From Manduca sexta (Eukaryota > Arthropoda > Insecta > Lepidoptera > Sphingidae), in assembly GCF_014839805.1 (NCBI RefSeq), contig NC_051139.1:1116001-1180000 (forward strand): a stretch of DNA of 64,000 bases, in the 5' to 3' direction. Position numbers and translations under genes: made by a program. The stretch's first letter is position 1, and each line of letters opens with the position of its first letter. Shown one piece after another: positions 49,098-62,346 of the stretch. The notes under the pieces are model-generated. The model saw only the letters and a list, made by a program, of their open reading frames with translations. It was not told where the DNA came from and made no database searches.

Positions 49098-52000
49098 AAA
49101 TCTGCCACAAATGGTCACACTGTTGGACAGACGTGGCTTGTCAGGGAAGCATGTGGCACGTCTCAAAAGATTTACAAAAAAATATTGCGTATGCTTTGAA
49201 TGGTCATCTACTCATCGGTGTTAGTAAGTAAGTCTCAAACTTAACATGTATAAAATATATTTGGTGGAAAATTAAATAAAATATTTGCAGATTTGGCTAG
49301 GAATGGATCGGGGAGCACACTCCAAATATCAAATGTACTATAATTTTATATTTGTTTTCAAGGTATCTTTATTGGTATAATTTTATAGTTTAGTTTCCCA
49401 TAGAGAAATACGTTTCTTTAGCAAGGATCAGTGCCACTTCAAAACGGTCTTAGTAAAAAACTCTCCACAATGTAGATTGTTACCTAATTTCAAGCTAAAA
49501 GTGTATTATTTCGTTCGAATAATGTTAACCTAATTTGTTTTTCTTCTTTAGTTAAAACAGATGGCGATCAGTTACAAATGATGTAATGGTAGAGAATCGA
49601 CAAGTTTTTGTGAGTCGGAGCGAGTCGAGTCACATTTCCAAGTGTTATTAGATCATTCACCACAAACAGACCAAGGTTGCAGTGGAAAGAGCGAGCGAAA
49701 GGACACTCGATCACTTTTACATTTACACGCGACCTATTTACGGAATAAGGCTGCGTATATGAAAACATTAGCTACTGTTTTTTGTGAAACGAATGCGTTG
49801 CTCAGCAGTTTCCTGGTATGAGAGGTAGCTCATGTCTCGGTGACTAGTGAGTTAACGTGTAATTAAATTTATATTAATAATGCGGATATAGTAGTGGATA
49901 CTCTTTTACGACTGCGGATTAAGAAATGCTTGATGGAAAATTGTTTGACGATGATGAGTACACACAATTGATAAAATTATGTTGAAGTAAATAAATGCGC
50001 TAAAAGGTTGTCTGTATAACAATTAATAGTGTTAATAAAGTATCTTAGTGCTATTTATATTATCATCGAGTGTAAGACTTTTTTATTTCTAAATTTCATA
50101 TTTTTTCACGTTTATAAAATATGTTCTTAACAAACTTATTTATTTATCTCAGTTATAAATAAAAACATTTTCAAGGTGTTTGAAGTAATAAGCCACGGAC
50201 TGAAGTTACACAACTTGCCGGAAACGGGAAGCAATAACTCAGTGTTATCAGCGTGTGCTTTCGAATGCCCGTACTGGGCATTCGTGGGCGTTACCTGCAT
50301 ATCTCTCGCGAAATAAAATCTAATAGTTAACATGCAGGAGAAAGTGTTAGTTTTATAATTTCTAATACGCTTAGAATACCTACATATTTATTATATTGCC
50401 GTGCTCCCGAACGCCAGTCTCTTCTGGTGGTTGTATGGTATGTGGTGAGTTCTATAGTAAAAGTAAAGTAAAGTAGTAAAGTTCCATAGTGAGTCTAAAA
50501 TACTTGTAAAATAGTTGTAAAGATTATTAGGAATATAATTACTTCAAAATACTTTAAATTTAATTAAAATAAAAGTAGCGATTATGTACATAAATTATTT
50601 ATTACGTTAGCGTTTATAATTCTAATATGCACATAAATCTGTAAATAAATATACAAGAATAAACAAAAAGTAATAATTTTACAAAGTTTATATTCAGAAA
50701 GTCAGATTTAAAAATGAAGTAATATGCGATAAAAATTCAGAAGGAAAAATAATAATTCGAGAACACGAAATATAAAGTATCGTGTTCGAGGCGGCTGAAG
50801 GATATTTTTTTGTCTAAATTCGAATTTAGGAAATATAGTATTTAACAGTTTACACATATGAAAGTTTGTAATATGTATTATGCGACCTAATGAAATGTTA
50901 CACGTCTACTTTGTCTTGTGTATGCCGGCCGGGGTCGGTCACGGCTGTCCGTAGTAATCACTAGCGGTCCCTACATGAAACTATTCAAACCCTGCAAATC
51001 AGAATCAACAAGGGCGATACTTATATTGCAATAAGCAGCGAAGCTGGTTGACGTTTTCGAAACACTGATGTGGCTTCGTCCCACAACAATGGTAGTGTGG
51101 AATTTGAAATAATTATTGTTATTCAGTTAACTATTTTGGGAGAAGAACGTAAAATCAAAGAACTAGATGCGGTGCGCCAGGTGGTGAGGTGGCTAGTTGA
51201 CAAGTTTGGGCGTTCGTACCGTGTCCGCCACTCTCAAGGTTGCTGGAAAGTAAGCGAACATTCCGCCACGCAGCTTACGACGCACTTTCGTCCCACAAGG
51301 CTACCTCTACAGTGTACAGTGTACTGGGCTGCACTCTGTGCCGACGGCGCGCAGCCGAACACCCGCCGTCACTACATCATAATGTACCGCTTGTGTTAAT
51401 TTCGTTACGGTCATTTACATGAAACAAGAATTGTCGTGATTAGGCACCTGTTGCTGTATGCATTTGTTTACTTATGAAGCGATAGATGGCGCTGTCCGAC
51501 TATATTTCTTTTTCTATCAATATTCATATATTTTATAATATTGCCTACTAAGCCCAGTGGCAGCTTTTTCTTAGTTATGCTGTGAAGCTTGAGGCTTAGA
51601 AGTTGATTCCCGAGTTGGTAGATCAAATTGGCATTAGCAGAATGACGAATCTTGGGGCTAAAGAGTCCCTCTGCTCTCTTTAGTAATACGTCAAACAACC
51701 ATAGATACAAACCACCCCCGTCGAATCTGTCGATTTTTGCTATAAAGCCAACTAAAGTCGACTCTATCATACTAATAAATGCAGCACGAATCACATTTAA
51801 CGATAGAAATGTCTAGAATAAGTATTTTTGATTTATTTGTTATTTTTTTTAATTCCTTGTGCTCTGATTCCATTAATATAATCAGACATTTGATCAAAAC
51901 TCGCTCTTGTACTGTGCCGCTAACATTTAGAATTTTAATTGCTTTTATTTATTTTTATATAACATTCATTAAATAAAATAATAATATAAAAGTAAGGCGT

Positions 52001-52828
52001 ATGTTTGTTTAGTGCCTACAATTTTAATATATTATTTAAAGTTTGAATTAGTATTACGCTACGCTGCACACAATTTTGTTTATTACATGAATGAGTCGTC
52101 TCGATCGTGCTCTAGCGCCGGAAATGTACCTGAAGCAACAGTCATTATGTTTCATTTTGTTGAAGTTCCTGAAGCAAACCTTAACAACAACCTCTCCCAA
52201 GATTCTCGTGGCCTGGTTCAATGAGATTACACTTTGCTATTTAATATTTGGCAAAATACGATATTACAATTTGTAGTTAAGTATATTACATTCTTATTTC
52301 ACAATAAAAAGTGTCGTTTTTGTCTCTGAACTGAACTGATTTGCAAACCGTCAGGGTCTGAGCTCATTCTATGTTCAAGCGATAAAAGATGTAAGTTTTC
52401 GATTCTAGCCATACGCGTGAGTTGTACAGGATTAGAATTTAGGAGGTGGAGACAAGCATGCCAGTTAGCAACTGTATAATATGCATCCTACATTATATTC
52501 AATAAGTCAACCGACTCCAAAACTGGTATCCTTATGTTATGTTAAATTATTTTTTGGTTTTTAGTGGTTTTCGAAGGCGGTTTAATTTTTTTGATAAAAA
52601 AATATTCCTTTATACCTAGTAGAATAAAATGAAACGTCATAACAGCCACGGGGAAGTGTTAGTTAAATTATTGCGCTGTAAAAGCCATAAATTAATTACT
52701 TAATGTGAAGAATGAGATAACAGGAATCTAGCGGAATGCTGATCACAAGTGGTCGAGTTATAATTAATGCGAACGATATGATAAATTCATTTCTAACAGT
52801 AAATAAAATGCACCGAACAGGATTTCCA
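49098..52828. other. Intergenic/intronic DNA without recognisable gene
   Basis: No supported gene. Contains a perfect 9-bp-stem hairpin (50262-50284). The frame on the minus strand at 51468-51794 (108 codons) is open but unrecognised; it begins beside the motif gatagatggcgct at about 51481 and may belong to a repeat. Confidence 0.45.
50262..50284. other. Hairpin, 9-bp perfect stem
   Basis: CGAATGCCC (50262-50270) pairs with GGGCATTCG (50276-50284) around the 5-base loop GTACT. No T-run follows, so it is not a bacterial-type terminator; function unknown. Confidence 0.75.
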
Positions 52829-53000
52829 TGTGTCTACGGGTGTGGCGCAATGGAGTATGAGCTGGTGAGATAAAAGATCGCGGGTTCGATCCCCGGCGCC
52901 AACAGGTATAATTGCAAGGGTTGTAAGTCAGGGTCTGAGTATTGAGTGGGTATATTGGATAAGAGAATAAGTTTTTCGTCCTTGAGAGGCATTTTTTTAT
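52829..53000 (+). mobile_element. tRNA-derived SINE (second family)
   Basis: A box TGGCGCAATGG (52843-52853) and B box GGTTCGATCCC (52883-52893) are separated by 29 bases, with cgcgggttcgatccccggcgcc forming a T-arm-like stem. The body continues caggtataattgcaaggg...gtcagggtctgagtattgagtggg and ends in a T-rich, AT tail. The missing acceptor pairing rules out a functional tRNA. The exact 3' end is uncertain. Confidence 0.7.
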
Positions 53001-55048
53001 ATTATATACTCGCAAGCAAGTTGGTAACCTAATGATCACTGATAAACAATCAACATACACCTACCATACCAAAAACAACGTCTAAAGGCGTTGCCGGCAT
53101 TAAAGATGAGAAATACAGATAAAGAAGGCAAGAGGGTGTTTGTTTCTCCGGAAATCATACACTATACTTCCAAAATGCAACAGCAAACTATCACACTTCA
53201 AGATAATTTTCTGTGGGATAGTGTAACTACCTCAGAGGAACCGACCTGTTCAGGCTTACATGCTGAAATCTTAGTGTGAGATCATAACTGTCTGGCCGCT
53301 GTGTGTATTTATTACGCGACATATTTCTTCCCCTTAAAATATATAGAAAGTTTAATGCAATTTTAATATTGCTGTTGCGTTGTTAATTTTGGCGAGTAAT
53401 CATCCGTGTCAGAAAAGAGAAAGGACGTAATGTAACACCGCTGTAACCCCACGTGAGAGGCGCCGGGACCGCCGCGCGGTGTCCGCAATACTTCACCAAC
53501 AATACATAATAACATCGCATTTTAAACAACTTTTGCCAATATTAATGCGATGGATGTCAGCATAAAGACCAATGCGGAGGGTATGCAAAAAAGCAGCAAG
53601 TTTATTGCACCTACGACTATTTTTTTTTGTTTTGCGAAGAAAGTGCAGTCTTTATCATTTCCGCTCAGCCAAAAGAGGCGACTGGACGGTTATGTTGGAG
53701 TCGCCAATCTTACGACCAACCATTGAGCCGCTAAACGTCCCCAATATACAAGACAGGCTTGCGGCTATTTAATCCTAATCGAAGAAATAACATCAGCAAA
53801 GTTCATACTATTCCCTTGCACTTGTGTCTATGAAGTGCCAGTACGCCAGCGTAGTTGTTTATGAACTTTCCGGACATTATTATAATTAATATCTAATACT
53901 TCTAGTTGAACAGTGAAGTGTTATGCAATTTATTTATTTCTGAGTGGTGCAGTATGGGCTATCCATTATCTGCGGTCGCTCTGTACGACATGTTATTCAC
54001 TCGTGAATGAAATTGATCAACGATTTCCGATTCTTAATTGGTAAGGACAGATCTACTGGCTATAATCATATTTTTAGAGTGGCAACACTGTAACTGGAAG
54101 GGTCATATAGTAGCTACGTCGGATACTAGATGAACGGTTGAATGTGATGGTCGCGTAGGAGTTATGACACCATTGCTATAGTTAATTTTTATTATAACTT
54201 AATACTATTTTTAGTAATTTGTATTTTTAGTAATAAAATAATATTATTCTCATCCCAAACTCTATCTTTCTGAAAGCTATACAAGGTACCTGCGATCCAT
54301 ATAAACGATAGTCGGTAATAATCAGTGGAATCGGGAACACACTTGTTTGTTTCCCTCCTATTTCCATTAAGTATTGAGGCCAACATGTCATATTTAATTA
54401 TAACCGTTATCTTTACCCAATAACATTGCTAATTTCCTTCACACCTCCAGTTTATGTCTGTTCAATTAATTATTTATATGGTTGTGTGAAACGTCACAGT
54501 TGATTTATAGACCTAGTAATGGAACGGACAAGTATGCCGACTATTCGGCTGGGGTCGCTACTCCACACGGAGACATGCATTTCGGTTTCTATATGCAATA
54601 TGTCAAATACGGCTTTGATATTTAAGTTGCACTCAAAATCGAAATCTTGCTTGTAGTCACCAAAGTACTTATTTATAGTACTCGAAAATTACCATCATTA
54701 GTTTAATTAAATGACTTGTAAAAGGAAGGATGAAGAAATTTTTATAATATTAAATATTTAAAATATTTTCTGTACGAATTACGTTTGGTAGGTTAACATG
54801 CTAAAAGCTTTATTGAAACATTTTATTATTTTGCTCCGCATTATAATATAAAACGTGTGTCTTATCTCAAGATAGCAGATAATTAACTTGTTAAATGCAC
54901 CGCGCCTGATCCGCCAAAAGTTTTCAAAGCGGCACGCCCATTTATTTCTGAATACTATTACACGGTAATCGATAATATTCAATAGACAGCTTTTAGTAAT
55001 CATTTCCCTAGAACTTATGCAATGTTAAAAAGCGATAATAACATTAAT
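53001..55048. other. Intergenic/intronic DNA without recognisable gene
   Basis: A CpG-rich patch lies at about 53445-53490. GGCAACACTG near 54082 resembles a hAT terminal repeat, but no partner end was found. The frames at 53091-53279 and 53572-53772 are unrecognised. Confidence 0.45.
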
Positions 55049-55125
55049 GACCTCATTGGTTTAGTGGCTGCGCACTAGAGTGGTGCGGTAGGTGTGCGCC
55101 GGGGTTCGATTACCAACATTCATTT
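55049..55125 (+). repeat. tRNA-like SINE head (third family)
   Basis: A box TGGTTTAGTGG (55057-55067) and B box GGTTCGATTAC (55103-55113) in tRNA-like spacing. The leading cctcattggt is also seen at about 46740. The body downstream was not delimited. Confidence 0.5.
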
Positions 55126-57575
55126 ATAGTGTTTAATATTGTCAAGTGCTAAATTCCACCGTAGACTTACTTGTATACAGATTAGGTGTATTGACTCCTC
55201 CTGGGTATTATCACTTTATTACAAAAACTAATGAGAAGAGGAAAGTGGCAGATGGTTATGGTGCGATGAGATGTAAGATTTCTGAAGGCCTAAATTATAC
55301 TATCCCTTACTTGACCCCTACTTAATATTTTAGGGTCAATTGTGTATCAATTACACATCTATAAATCTGAATGTTAAATGAATACTGATTATTCCTTTAG
55401 ATACAAGTGACTAACTTCCTCGTTTGTCGGCGTAGGCTATAAAAAGAATTCCGAACTAACAATTCTTCTGATGATAATACTTATGAGCATTGGTTAACCC
55501 AACCTAACTCTGTCGATAATAGGTACACACAACATAAGTAATTATATTTGAAATTCCAACCACAGTCGATAGTCTAATGGGACAATGCAAGGTAAAATGT
55601 ACTTGTTTAATTTATGTTTGTAAATTTCAAAGCATTTAATCTGTAGTTTCGGTTCAGCTGTACTAATTTCGTACCGAACAAAATGCTGTTGATGACATTA
55701 TTTAAATTAGTGTCTTAGTGTTTTGTATTTCATTCTATAATCTCGCTACATATACTAAGTACAAGAATCAATATTAAATTCCCAACTCCCATGATGTCGC
55801 AAGAATTGGTGCCTTAATAAGCTTTTGAAGACAATGAGTGGAGGTGGATCTCCTCTCATAATCTTGAAAAGCTTGGCTGAATTGACCTCTTCGTGATCTG
55901 TGCAGCAGTCGACAATGCTGGATACAGCCTGGTTCCAGTACTTTGTATCATATTATTATTAAGGATTTCGTTGTTTTTAGAAAGCTCAGTGATCACGTTG
56001 CCATCTCCGATATTGGCACAAATTCGATATTACTAAAAGCGCATATTTAAAAAAAAGGTGAAGTTTACCCTATTTATTTATACTGAATGTAGATCGCAAA
56101 CTCAAAAGCATATGTGAATGCGTGAGTGAGATGTTCCGCGGCTTGGTGCCCTGTGGAGTGTAGTATCCGCTCGTCAGTGTGTCGGAGTCACCTTACCTCG
56201 TGAGTCACAGGAGTCACTCGCAGGTCGCAGTGACCTTTCCTTTTTATTGTAGGTCTTGAGCATCGCCGGAAGTACCTAATCAGGATTCTCGGGCACCATT
56301 TTTAGTCATTAGTTTTTTCCTTATTTTTTCCTCGCGATTCCGGCTGTTGATGGATTTTTAATTTTTTTCTCGTAAACACTTGTTTATAAGAGTTTTTGTG
56401 GAAGGTAAAAAGAAATATACGTCGCAATTTGAGAAACTGATTATAGTGTATGTATATTGCATATATGTAAGTAGGTATGAATGTGTATGTCGTGAGGAAA
56501 CTAGCAAGCATGCGAGTTCTCAGAACGAATTTCGAATGTGACTTTACCGACCGGCATAAGCAAGCGTAGTATACACGTACAGTCAAACCGTTGTCAATCA
56601 TAAAGCCCCGCAGTGGCACAATTTAAAACAGTACTGAATTAAAACAGTATTTAAAATTAAATAAAAAATTAAAGTATCTAGCAGGACATACTTACACGTA
56701 ACAGTGTATAATTTTCCACTGTCAATGTTAACTTTGCCAAAGACGTCTAAAGGGGGTAGTTGTGGAGTGCGGCGCACGCACTACGTTATCGACGGTTGAG
56801 CATGTTTTATTACACTAAGTGAGTAGCGCTTCGGTCATTTGTCGAAAATATCATCTTCATACAATTACACGCGATGACATTATATTTTTCACACAAATGG
56901 TGAACAGTCATTGGCATAGACATGTTGTCCTTGAATAATACCATTTTGTCTAGAAAATGTACCACCACGTGTTAAGCATGTGCATATTGTATAACCGCGT
57001 ACAAACTGAACTGACTAATTGCTATTTATACGTGGTGGCTGATGGTACATCTGCCTAATGGAGCGTTTGGCTGGCTATTCCAATTGATAGATGAGACCCT
57101 GTGTTTGTATACTAATAGAAAGAAATAGGTGATAGGTAAACCTAGCCTTGGGCTCTGTAATTTGAGAATCATACCACTTCCTAATATCGCCGAGATCATT
57201 AATAATTTTAAATACATTCGAACACAAGCCCGTCGCTTACCTCTCACACGTGGCTTCGAGATTTCCTGCCGCTAATCATTGTGCACATAGAAATAACCAA
57301 AACTCATAGCACCGTGGGAAAGGAGCGTTCAATTAAACACATTACGAAATCACTCGGATCTTTGATTATATACAATACTAGATGGACGGTCGCGAACGTG
57401 CAAAGCAGCAATAATATATTGATGGCAAGTAGTTTCGTTTTCCCAGCGCCTAAAATATTATATACAATATAATATTAAATACGTATATTGTCACATAAAG
57501 GTCTGTTAGTATATTAGGTATATTATTATGATTTATTATGTTTTCGCGAATGTTAGACATCGAAATTAAATTATA
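55126..57575. other. Intergenic/intronic DNA without recognisable gene
   Basis: AT-rich; minus-strand frame 56302-56619 is open for 105 codons but has no recognisable motif. Nothing else supported. Confidence 0.45.
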
Positions 57576-57673
57576 TTTCGGATTTTATTGCCGTTTTTTA
57601 CATTATAATTTTCTCCCGACGTTTCGAAGACTGCAGCCTTGTCGTGGGGCGGACTCCGCCTGCAAATCCGAAA
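57576..57673. repeat. Short inverted-repeat element (98 bp)
   Basis: TTTCGGATTT (57576-57585) and AAATCCGAAA (57664-57673) form perfect 10-bp inverted ends around a core with cccgacgtttcgaagactgcagcc. That core is common in lepidopteran repeats (from memory). No target duplication was found. Confidence 0.45.
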
Positions 57674-58459
57674 AATAGTTTCTGCTATTGTAGTCTTGTA
57701 TTGTAATAGCTATTGTAGTCTTGTACCCTGAGTGTCAGGTGCTACGAGTGGCTTTCAGTCCTATAATGTTCTGACCAGAAATCATAAATTACAAAAAAAA
57801 ATATCAGTGTGGGAACTAAACTTATGCTTTATATCACAGTAAGTGCGATATTCACCTCACCTCGCCTCCGTGATTATTATTGTTATAAATAACAAAACCT
57901 TTCTTCCATAATATTCTTTATATTACATGCACTTGCATTTGACAGCGGAGTCACGGCATTTAGAATATATAACTACATCATCCACGAGTGAAAGTAATGA
58001 GATACTTAGTAACGTTTGATTTAAATGGACGACTGATGTGAACAATAAATATTTCTGTTTGCCAAACGTTATTGGGAAAAACAACTACGACAAACATTAG
58101 GCCAATGAACTGCACAAATATCAATGCAAACGTTAAGATAACCTTCTCTCTTGTCTTTTATTTCTTTATTTTTGAACATCACGTACCTTTAGAATCCTTT
58201 TACAATAGAGCATGAGGATTTGTTGATCACACGAATTATTATGATTTAAAACAAAACGCTATAATTTTATAGATGCACGAATAATTAATTACTTGAAAGA
58301 CATAATTTTTCGCAGTGACGTCATCGCCACCATGGTGAGGACGTGGGAGAAAGATAGCGAAAGGTTCCCACCATGCGCCCACTCTCACTGGCATTATTTG
58401 TAATATAAATAATTATAACTTACAGTACGATTTATTTGTTATTTTTGTTATCTTGGCAC
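57674..58459. other. Intergenic DNA without recognisable gene
   Basis: A small local duplication (attgtagtcttgta) occurs at about 57687-57725. Otherwise nothing supported. Confidence 0.45.
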
Positions 58460-58622
58460 GGCATACTGAAATCACTGCACCTGATGGTAAGTGGAGTGGG
58501 GGTTCAAAAGAATGTCGACTGACGAGACATGACTACCCCTTGACAGTCAACACAATTATGGTGGCCTGTTGGCACTGTTGGATATAAGACATATCCTATC
58601 ACCAGCAAAAAATATTGGATGT
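58460..58622 (+). repeat. Probable dispersed lepidopteran repeat fragment
   Basis: The stretch cactgcacctgatggtaagtggagtggg...gtcgactgacgagacatgac...acacaattatggtggcctgttggc resembles a common lepidopteran interspersed repeat (memory-based). Ends not defined. Confidence 0.4.
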
Positions 58623-58736
58623 CGTGTATAAAATTCACAGAAAAATGTATTAAATATTTTTAGCATAATGCAATCGGGTAGAGTCACCTGATAAACCTGC
58701 TCTGCGATAGACATACTGAGTGAATTGCCGACCTAT

Positions 58737-59053
58737 GAAGTGCACGATAGCCTAGTGAAGTGCGCGATAGTCCAATTGGGAAAAGAGCGGACTGCCGAGA
58801 TAAGGTCCGTGGGTTCATAACCCAAGGCACACACTTCCGACTATTTAAAGTTACATATGTATGTTTTTCACTTGTTTTAACGGGAAAAGAAAAAATCGTG
58901 AGAAGACTTGCACAATATCTAAGAAATCTTTTCAAAATTTCGAAGGCATGTGAGATCAGCGTAGTGGGCTGAACCCTATCAGGAATAGAGAAGGTGCTTA
59001 CTCAGCAGTGAACAGTATACATATAATACAGGGTTTATTATTATATTATTATA
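58737..59053 (+). mobile_element. Near-full-length tRNA-derived SINE with duplicated head
   Basis: A-box region tagtccaattggg (58768-58780) and B-box region GGGTTCATAACCC (58811-58823) are followed by a body with cgtgagaagacttgcac and atttcgaaggcatgtg, then ctcagcagtg and tataatacaggg, and a (TTA)n tail. The first ~20 bases of the head (gaagtgcRcgatag) occur twice in tandem at 58737 and 58757. The B box is mutated (GGTTCATAA), so pol III activity is doubtful. The minus-strand frame 58684-58935 is a shadow. Confidence 0.8.
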
Positions 59054-59403
59054 CTATACCGACTTTTGAGTTAGAAGAATAGGGATTAGTCCAGGGCAAG
59101 AAAACTAAATAATTAAAAAGAGGAATATTATCAATGCGATAAACTTTCCATGAGGCATGAGTCACGGGCAGCAGTATCCGGTTAGTCACGCGCACTCACC
59201 ATCAGGCAGAAGTCATCATTCCTGTGATATTTAAGTTTCTTCGTGGAATTCAACAATAAGATGACACATTTATTCCTAATTTGGAAACTCGACATTTGGA
59301 CTCTTACTAGATTCCGAATTTGGAAATGTTCTTTATAAGACTTGATGCCAAGTAAATTACCTAACAATAATTGTTGTTTTGCAAAACTAAATATTTAACT
59401 GAA
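59054..59403. other. Intergenic DNA without recognisable gene
   Basis: AT-rich; no element ends or exon signals. Confidence 0.5.
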
Positions 59404-59617
59404 CTAGCTTTTTCTCTCGGTTTCGCCCGCGTGAAGGAGTTTTTTGGGATAAAAGTCTCGCTATATATTTTCCCAGAATAAAAAATTTCCTATAGACTTC
59501 CCAAGGTCTTAAACTATTTCCATACCAAATTTCATAAAAATCCGTTCAGCAGATTTTAAGAAAATCGATAACATACAGACAGATAGAAAAGGGTAATTTA
59601 TTTTATAATATAATAGA
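59404..59617 (-). mobile_element. Compact complete Helitron, minus strand (214 bp)
   Basis: CTAG at 59404-59407 preceded by A, then ctttttctctcggtttcgcccgcgtg, a mutated form of the family hairpin. The body has ttttcccagaataa, caaatttcataaaaatccg and a short acagacagatag tract. The other end is ttataatataataga followed by T at 59618, the complement of A-TCTATTATATTATAA. Both boundaries therefore fit insertion between A and T. At 214 bp it is the shortest complete copy in the window. Confidence 0.8.
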
Positions 59618-61646
59618 TGAAAAGACGGGTCAGGTAATAAGCACATGGACTACTGAAAAACATTATCGAAATAATTGTAGATATTATTTAAAGCACTGAT
59701 GAGCTTAGACCATCTAGAATGGACGCGCCATGTGCTTACTGCCGCGTGGCCGCGAACAAAAAAATCTGTCACTTTCAATGTAACTACTACATAGAAGGTG
59801 CACGTGCAAGTGTACATACTATACCGTTTGTGTCATTGTGAATGCACACATACATAAATTTTAAACACTCGTCTGTTTTACGCACACTGATCTGCAAAGT
59901 ACAACAGTTTTTATTAACGTGTGCATTGACAAATGTCATTCAAAATGTCCTTCAAAACGAAACACAGCAATATAAATATTTGTGTTATTTTTTCTGTATT
60001 CAAAATTGCTAAAACTGCATCATATGTTATATTTATAGAGATTACTATTTTAAATGATAAATAATAAACTCCAATAAGCAATGAAAACAGAACACATTGG
60101 ATGTTTTCAATTAATTTTCATTGCCATGCTGGACAAAAATCTTCAACTTTATGGTTATGGGATTTTGGGGTATAATCACAGTATCACAGTTAAAATATCG
60201 CGTACTATTAATTTATTAATCACGATTAATTTATTTCAATAAAGTAGATTATAGGGAGTAGGATGTGTGTGTCCGTAAGGTGAATGTTTTTTTTTTATTA
60301 TCAACGATTTCGTACGCTTACAATTTTATTATCTAATCTCATCCCTCAGATTATGATGTAGTTTTAATAATAATTTATCTTTACAAATTTACTGGAATTT
60401 TGTGAAAAAAAGCCACCTACCATCGGCGTGAAAAAAAGTTTCGGCGAGAAAATGTTTTCCCGGTATCAATATTTTCCCGAGATATAAATTAGCCCATACA
60501 ATTTTATCCTTTTTATAACATTAGTATAAATAAACTTAAAATCTGCGTTGAAATTCCTCCTGCCGTCTTTATAATTTCTCAGTTCTGTTCTATGTAGTAC
60601 GTACCAACATTGGTACATAAATTATTATAATAAAAATCAAAACACTCAGATTGTTCATATAATTAAAGTTAATTCTAAAGATTTTGCGCGCTTTTTGTAC
60701 TTTAAATTAGTATGCAAACATATGTAGAAAAAGTAAAACATGACAAATCGGGATAAAAATAAATCTGCGGCGCATTTCATTGAGCCGATGAGAGGCCACG
60801 ATTCTAGGAAGGGTCGGTCACTTGTTGCGAAAGGAGGCGGAACTTTTTCCTCGTCCACCTCAAAGCTGGCAATACCCAATGTCAGCTTCCAGTCAGTTCC
60901 TTATTGCTCATCATGCTCTTCTTTATATATCTAAACATTTTCTTATATCTTTTTGGCCAAGTTTCTATGATTTTCTAAACAACACGCTGAGTTGTTATGG
61001 TCTATAGTCCATAAGCTCATATGATGTGGTATCAATATTTTAAAAAGGAATAGATAAAGTCCTGGTTGAGCCAATACATCGCAGTAGACGCCATTTTAGA
61101 GTGAGATAATTGCACAAAATCTTTATCCTCCTGCCCTTACGTTAGTACAATGCGTAGTCGACACTCGACACAACACTCGATTTCTACGCATACCGAGTTA
61201 TTTGGCTTAATGTTTACGACTAGCCACCTTCGATACTATACCTACGAAAAACCAGCTCTACTACGTATAAAATAAACAATTAAATGAGTAAGTGTGCCAT
61301 TTGCAGAGGCACTAGATAAAGGGAACACGACTACCTACCGGTGTATCCGCGACCCACATGCGCGTCAGAGTCAAAGTTCGCGGCTCAGCCTTCAAACGAT
61401 CCAATCAACTATCTAATGAACCTCCATCCAAATAAATTACAATGTGTATAATTTGTTACGGCTTGATGGTCTTCCACAGCAATCAAATCTCAAAGCCACA
61501 CAGTCCTTATCCCTGACTGAAAGATGAGGCATTTTGGACCTCTACCATTCTCGAAAAAAATATTGTATCCACTTGAATATTTGCATTTTCGTTGCAAAGT
61601 CAGTTGCACGTGAATTGTGCTACCAGCGATAATACTTTATTCATAA
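59618..61646. other. Intergenic DNA; possible very degraded Helitron
   Basis: 60405-60535 carries family-like pieces (gtgaaaaaaagtttcgg, tgttttcccggtatc, ttagtataaataa) but no hairpin or clear ends. No gene supported. Confidence 0.45.
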
Positions 61647-61701
61647 CTAGCTTCCGCTCGCAGCTTCGCCCGCGTGGATTTCGGACTTCAAAAATGGAGC
61701 C

Positions 61702-61802
61702 GGTCGCGAACGTTCGAGAATGTTCGTTTTACGAAGCTACTCGCTAGGTGATTCGCTAGCCTCTAGGTGCCAAGCAAGCCGCCTGCCTGTGCGTTCGCGA
61801 CC
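61702..61802. repeat. 101-bp inverted-repeat segment within Helitron copy 2
   Basis: GGTCGCGAACG (61702-61712) and CGTTCGCGACC (61792-61802) are perfect 11-bp inverted ends of a GC-rich segment not found in copy 1. There, the matching position holds different sequence (29309-29395). No target duplication is visible, so it may be a MITE, or DNA captured or exchanged by the Helitron. Confidence 0.6.
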
Positions 61803-62346
61803 TTATATATATACAAAAATAATCCTTATAGCATGATTCAGTATTCACGCATGATGGCTTATTATTAGCGTATTTCATGTATAACTTTGGTGTTTCTATA
61901 CCGATTTCTATGATTCTTTTTATGGAATATTTAATAATGTTAACTTTTTTAATTAGGGATGACTAAGAATGTTATAAACGTAAGAGTAGACAAATATAAT
62001 GAGAAAGCTTCGAACTGCTAAGCTATCGGGAGTTACACGTGTTATTGTGAGTCAACCATAAAAGATAGACACATGCTGTCGTGGGATATTTTTTACATAA
62101 TTTTAAGAAGAGCATTTCCGTCATACATGATTTCTGTGTAGCTTTAACCATTAAGGTTGCACACGCGACGGAAGCTTAAAAAATGGAGTAACTTCTCCCG
62201 TTTTCTCAACATTTCCCTTCACTGCTCTGCTCCTATTAATTGTAGCGTGATGAAAAGTATACTATAACCAGCACAGGAGTATGACAAATAATTGTACCAA
62301 GTTTCGTTAAAATCCGTCGAGTAGTTTTTGTTTCTATAACGGTTAT

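Noticed and set aside
48575..49166. Three open frames of 174-191 codons on the minus strand
   Set aside because: They are almost entirely the 500-N gap translated as unknown residues; there is no real coding sequence.
52843..52905. tRNA gene
   Set aside because: A and B boxes are good, but the acceptor ends do not pair and a SINE-like body continues downstream.
54075..54092. Second hAT element end (GGCAACACTG)
   Set aside because: No matching inverted end or target duplication was found nearby; a 10-base match alone is weak.
60405..60535. Further Helitron copy
   Set aside because: Family-like words occur, but the hairpin, CTAG and TCTATA ends are all missing.
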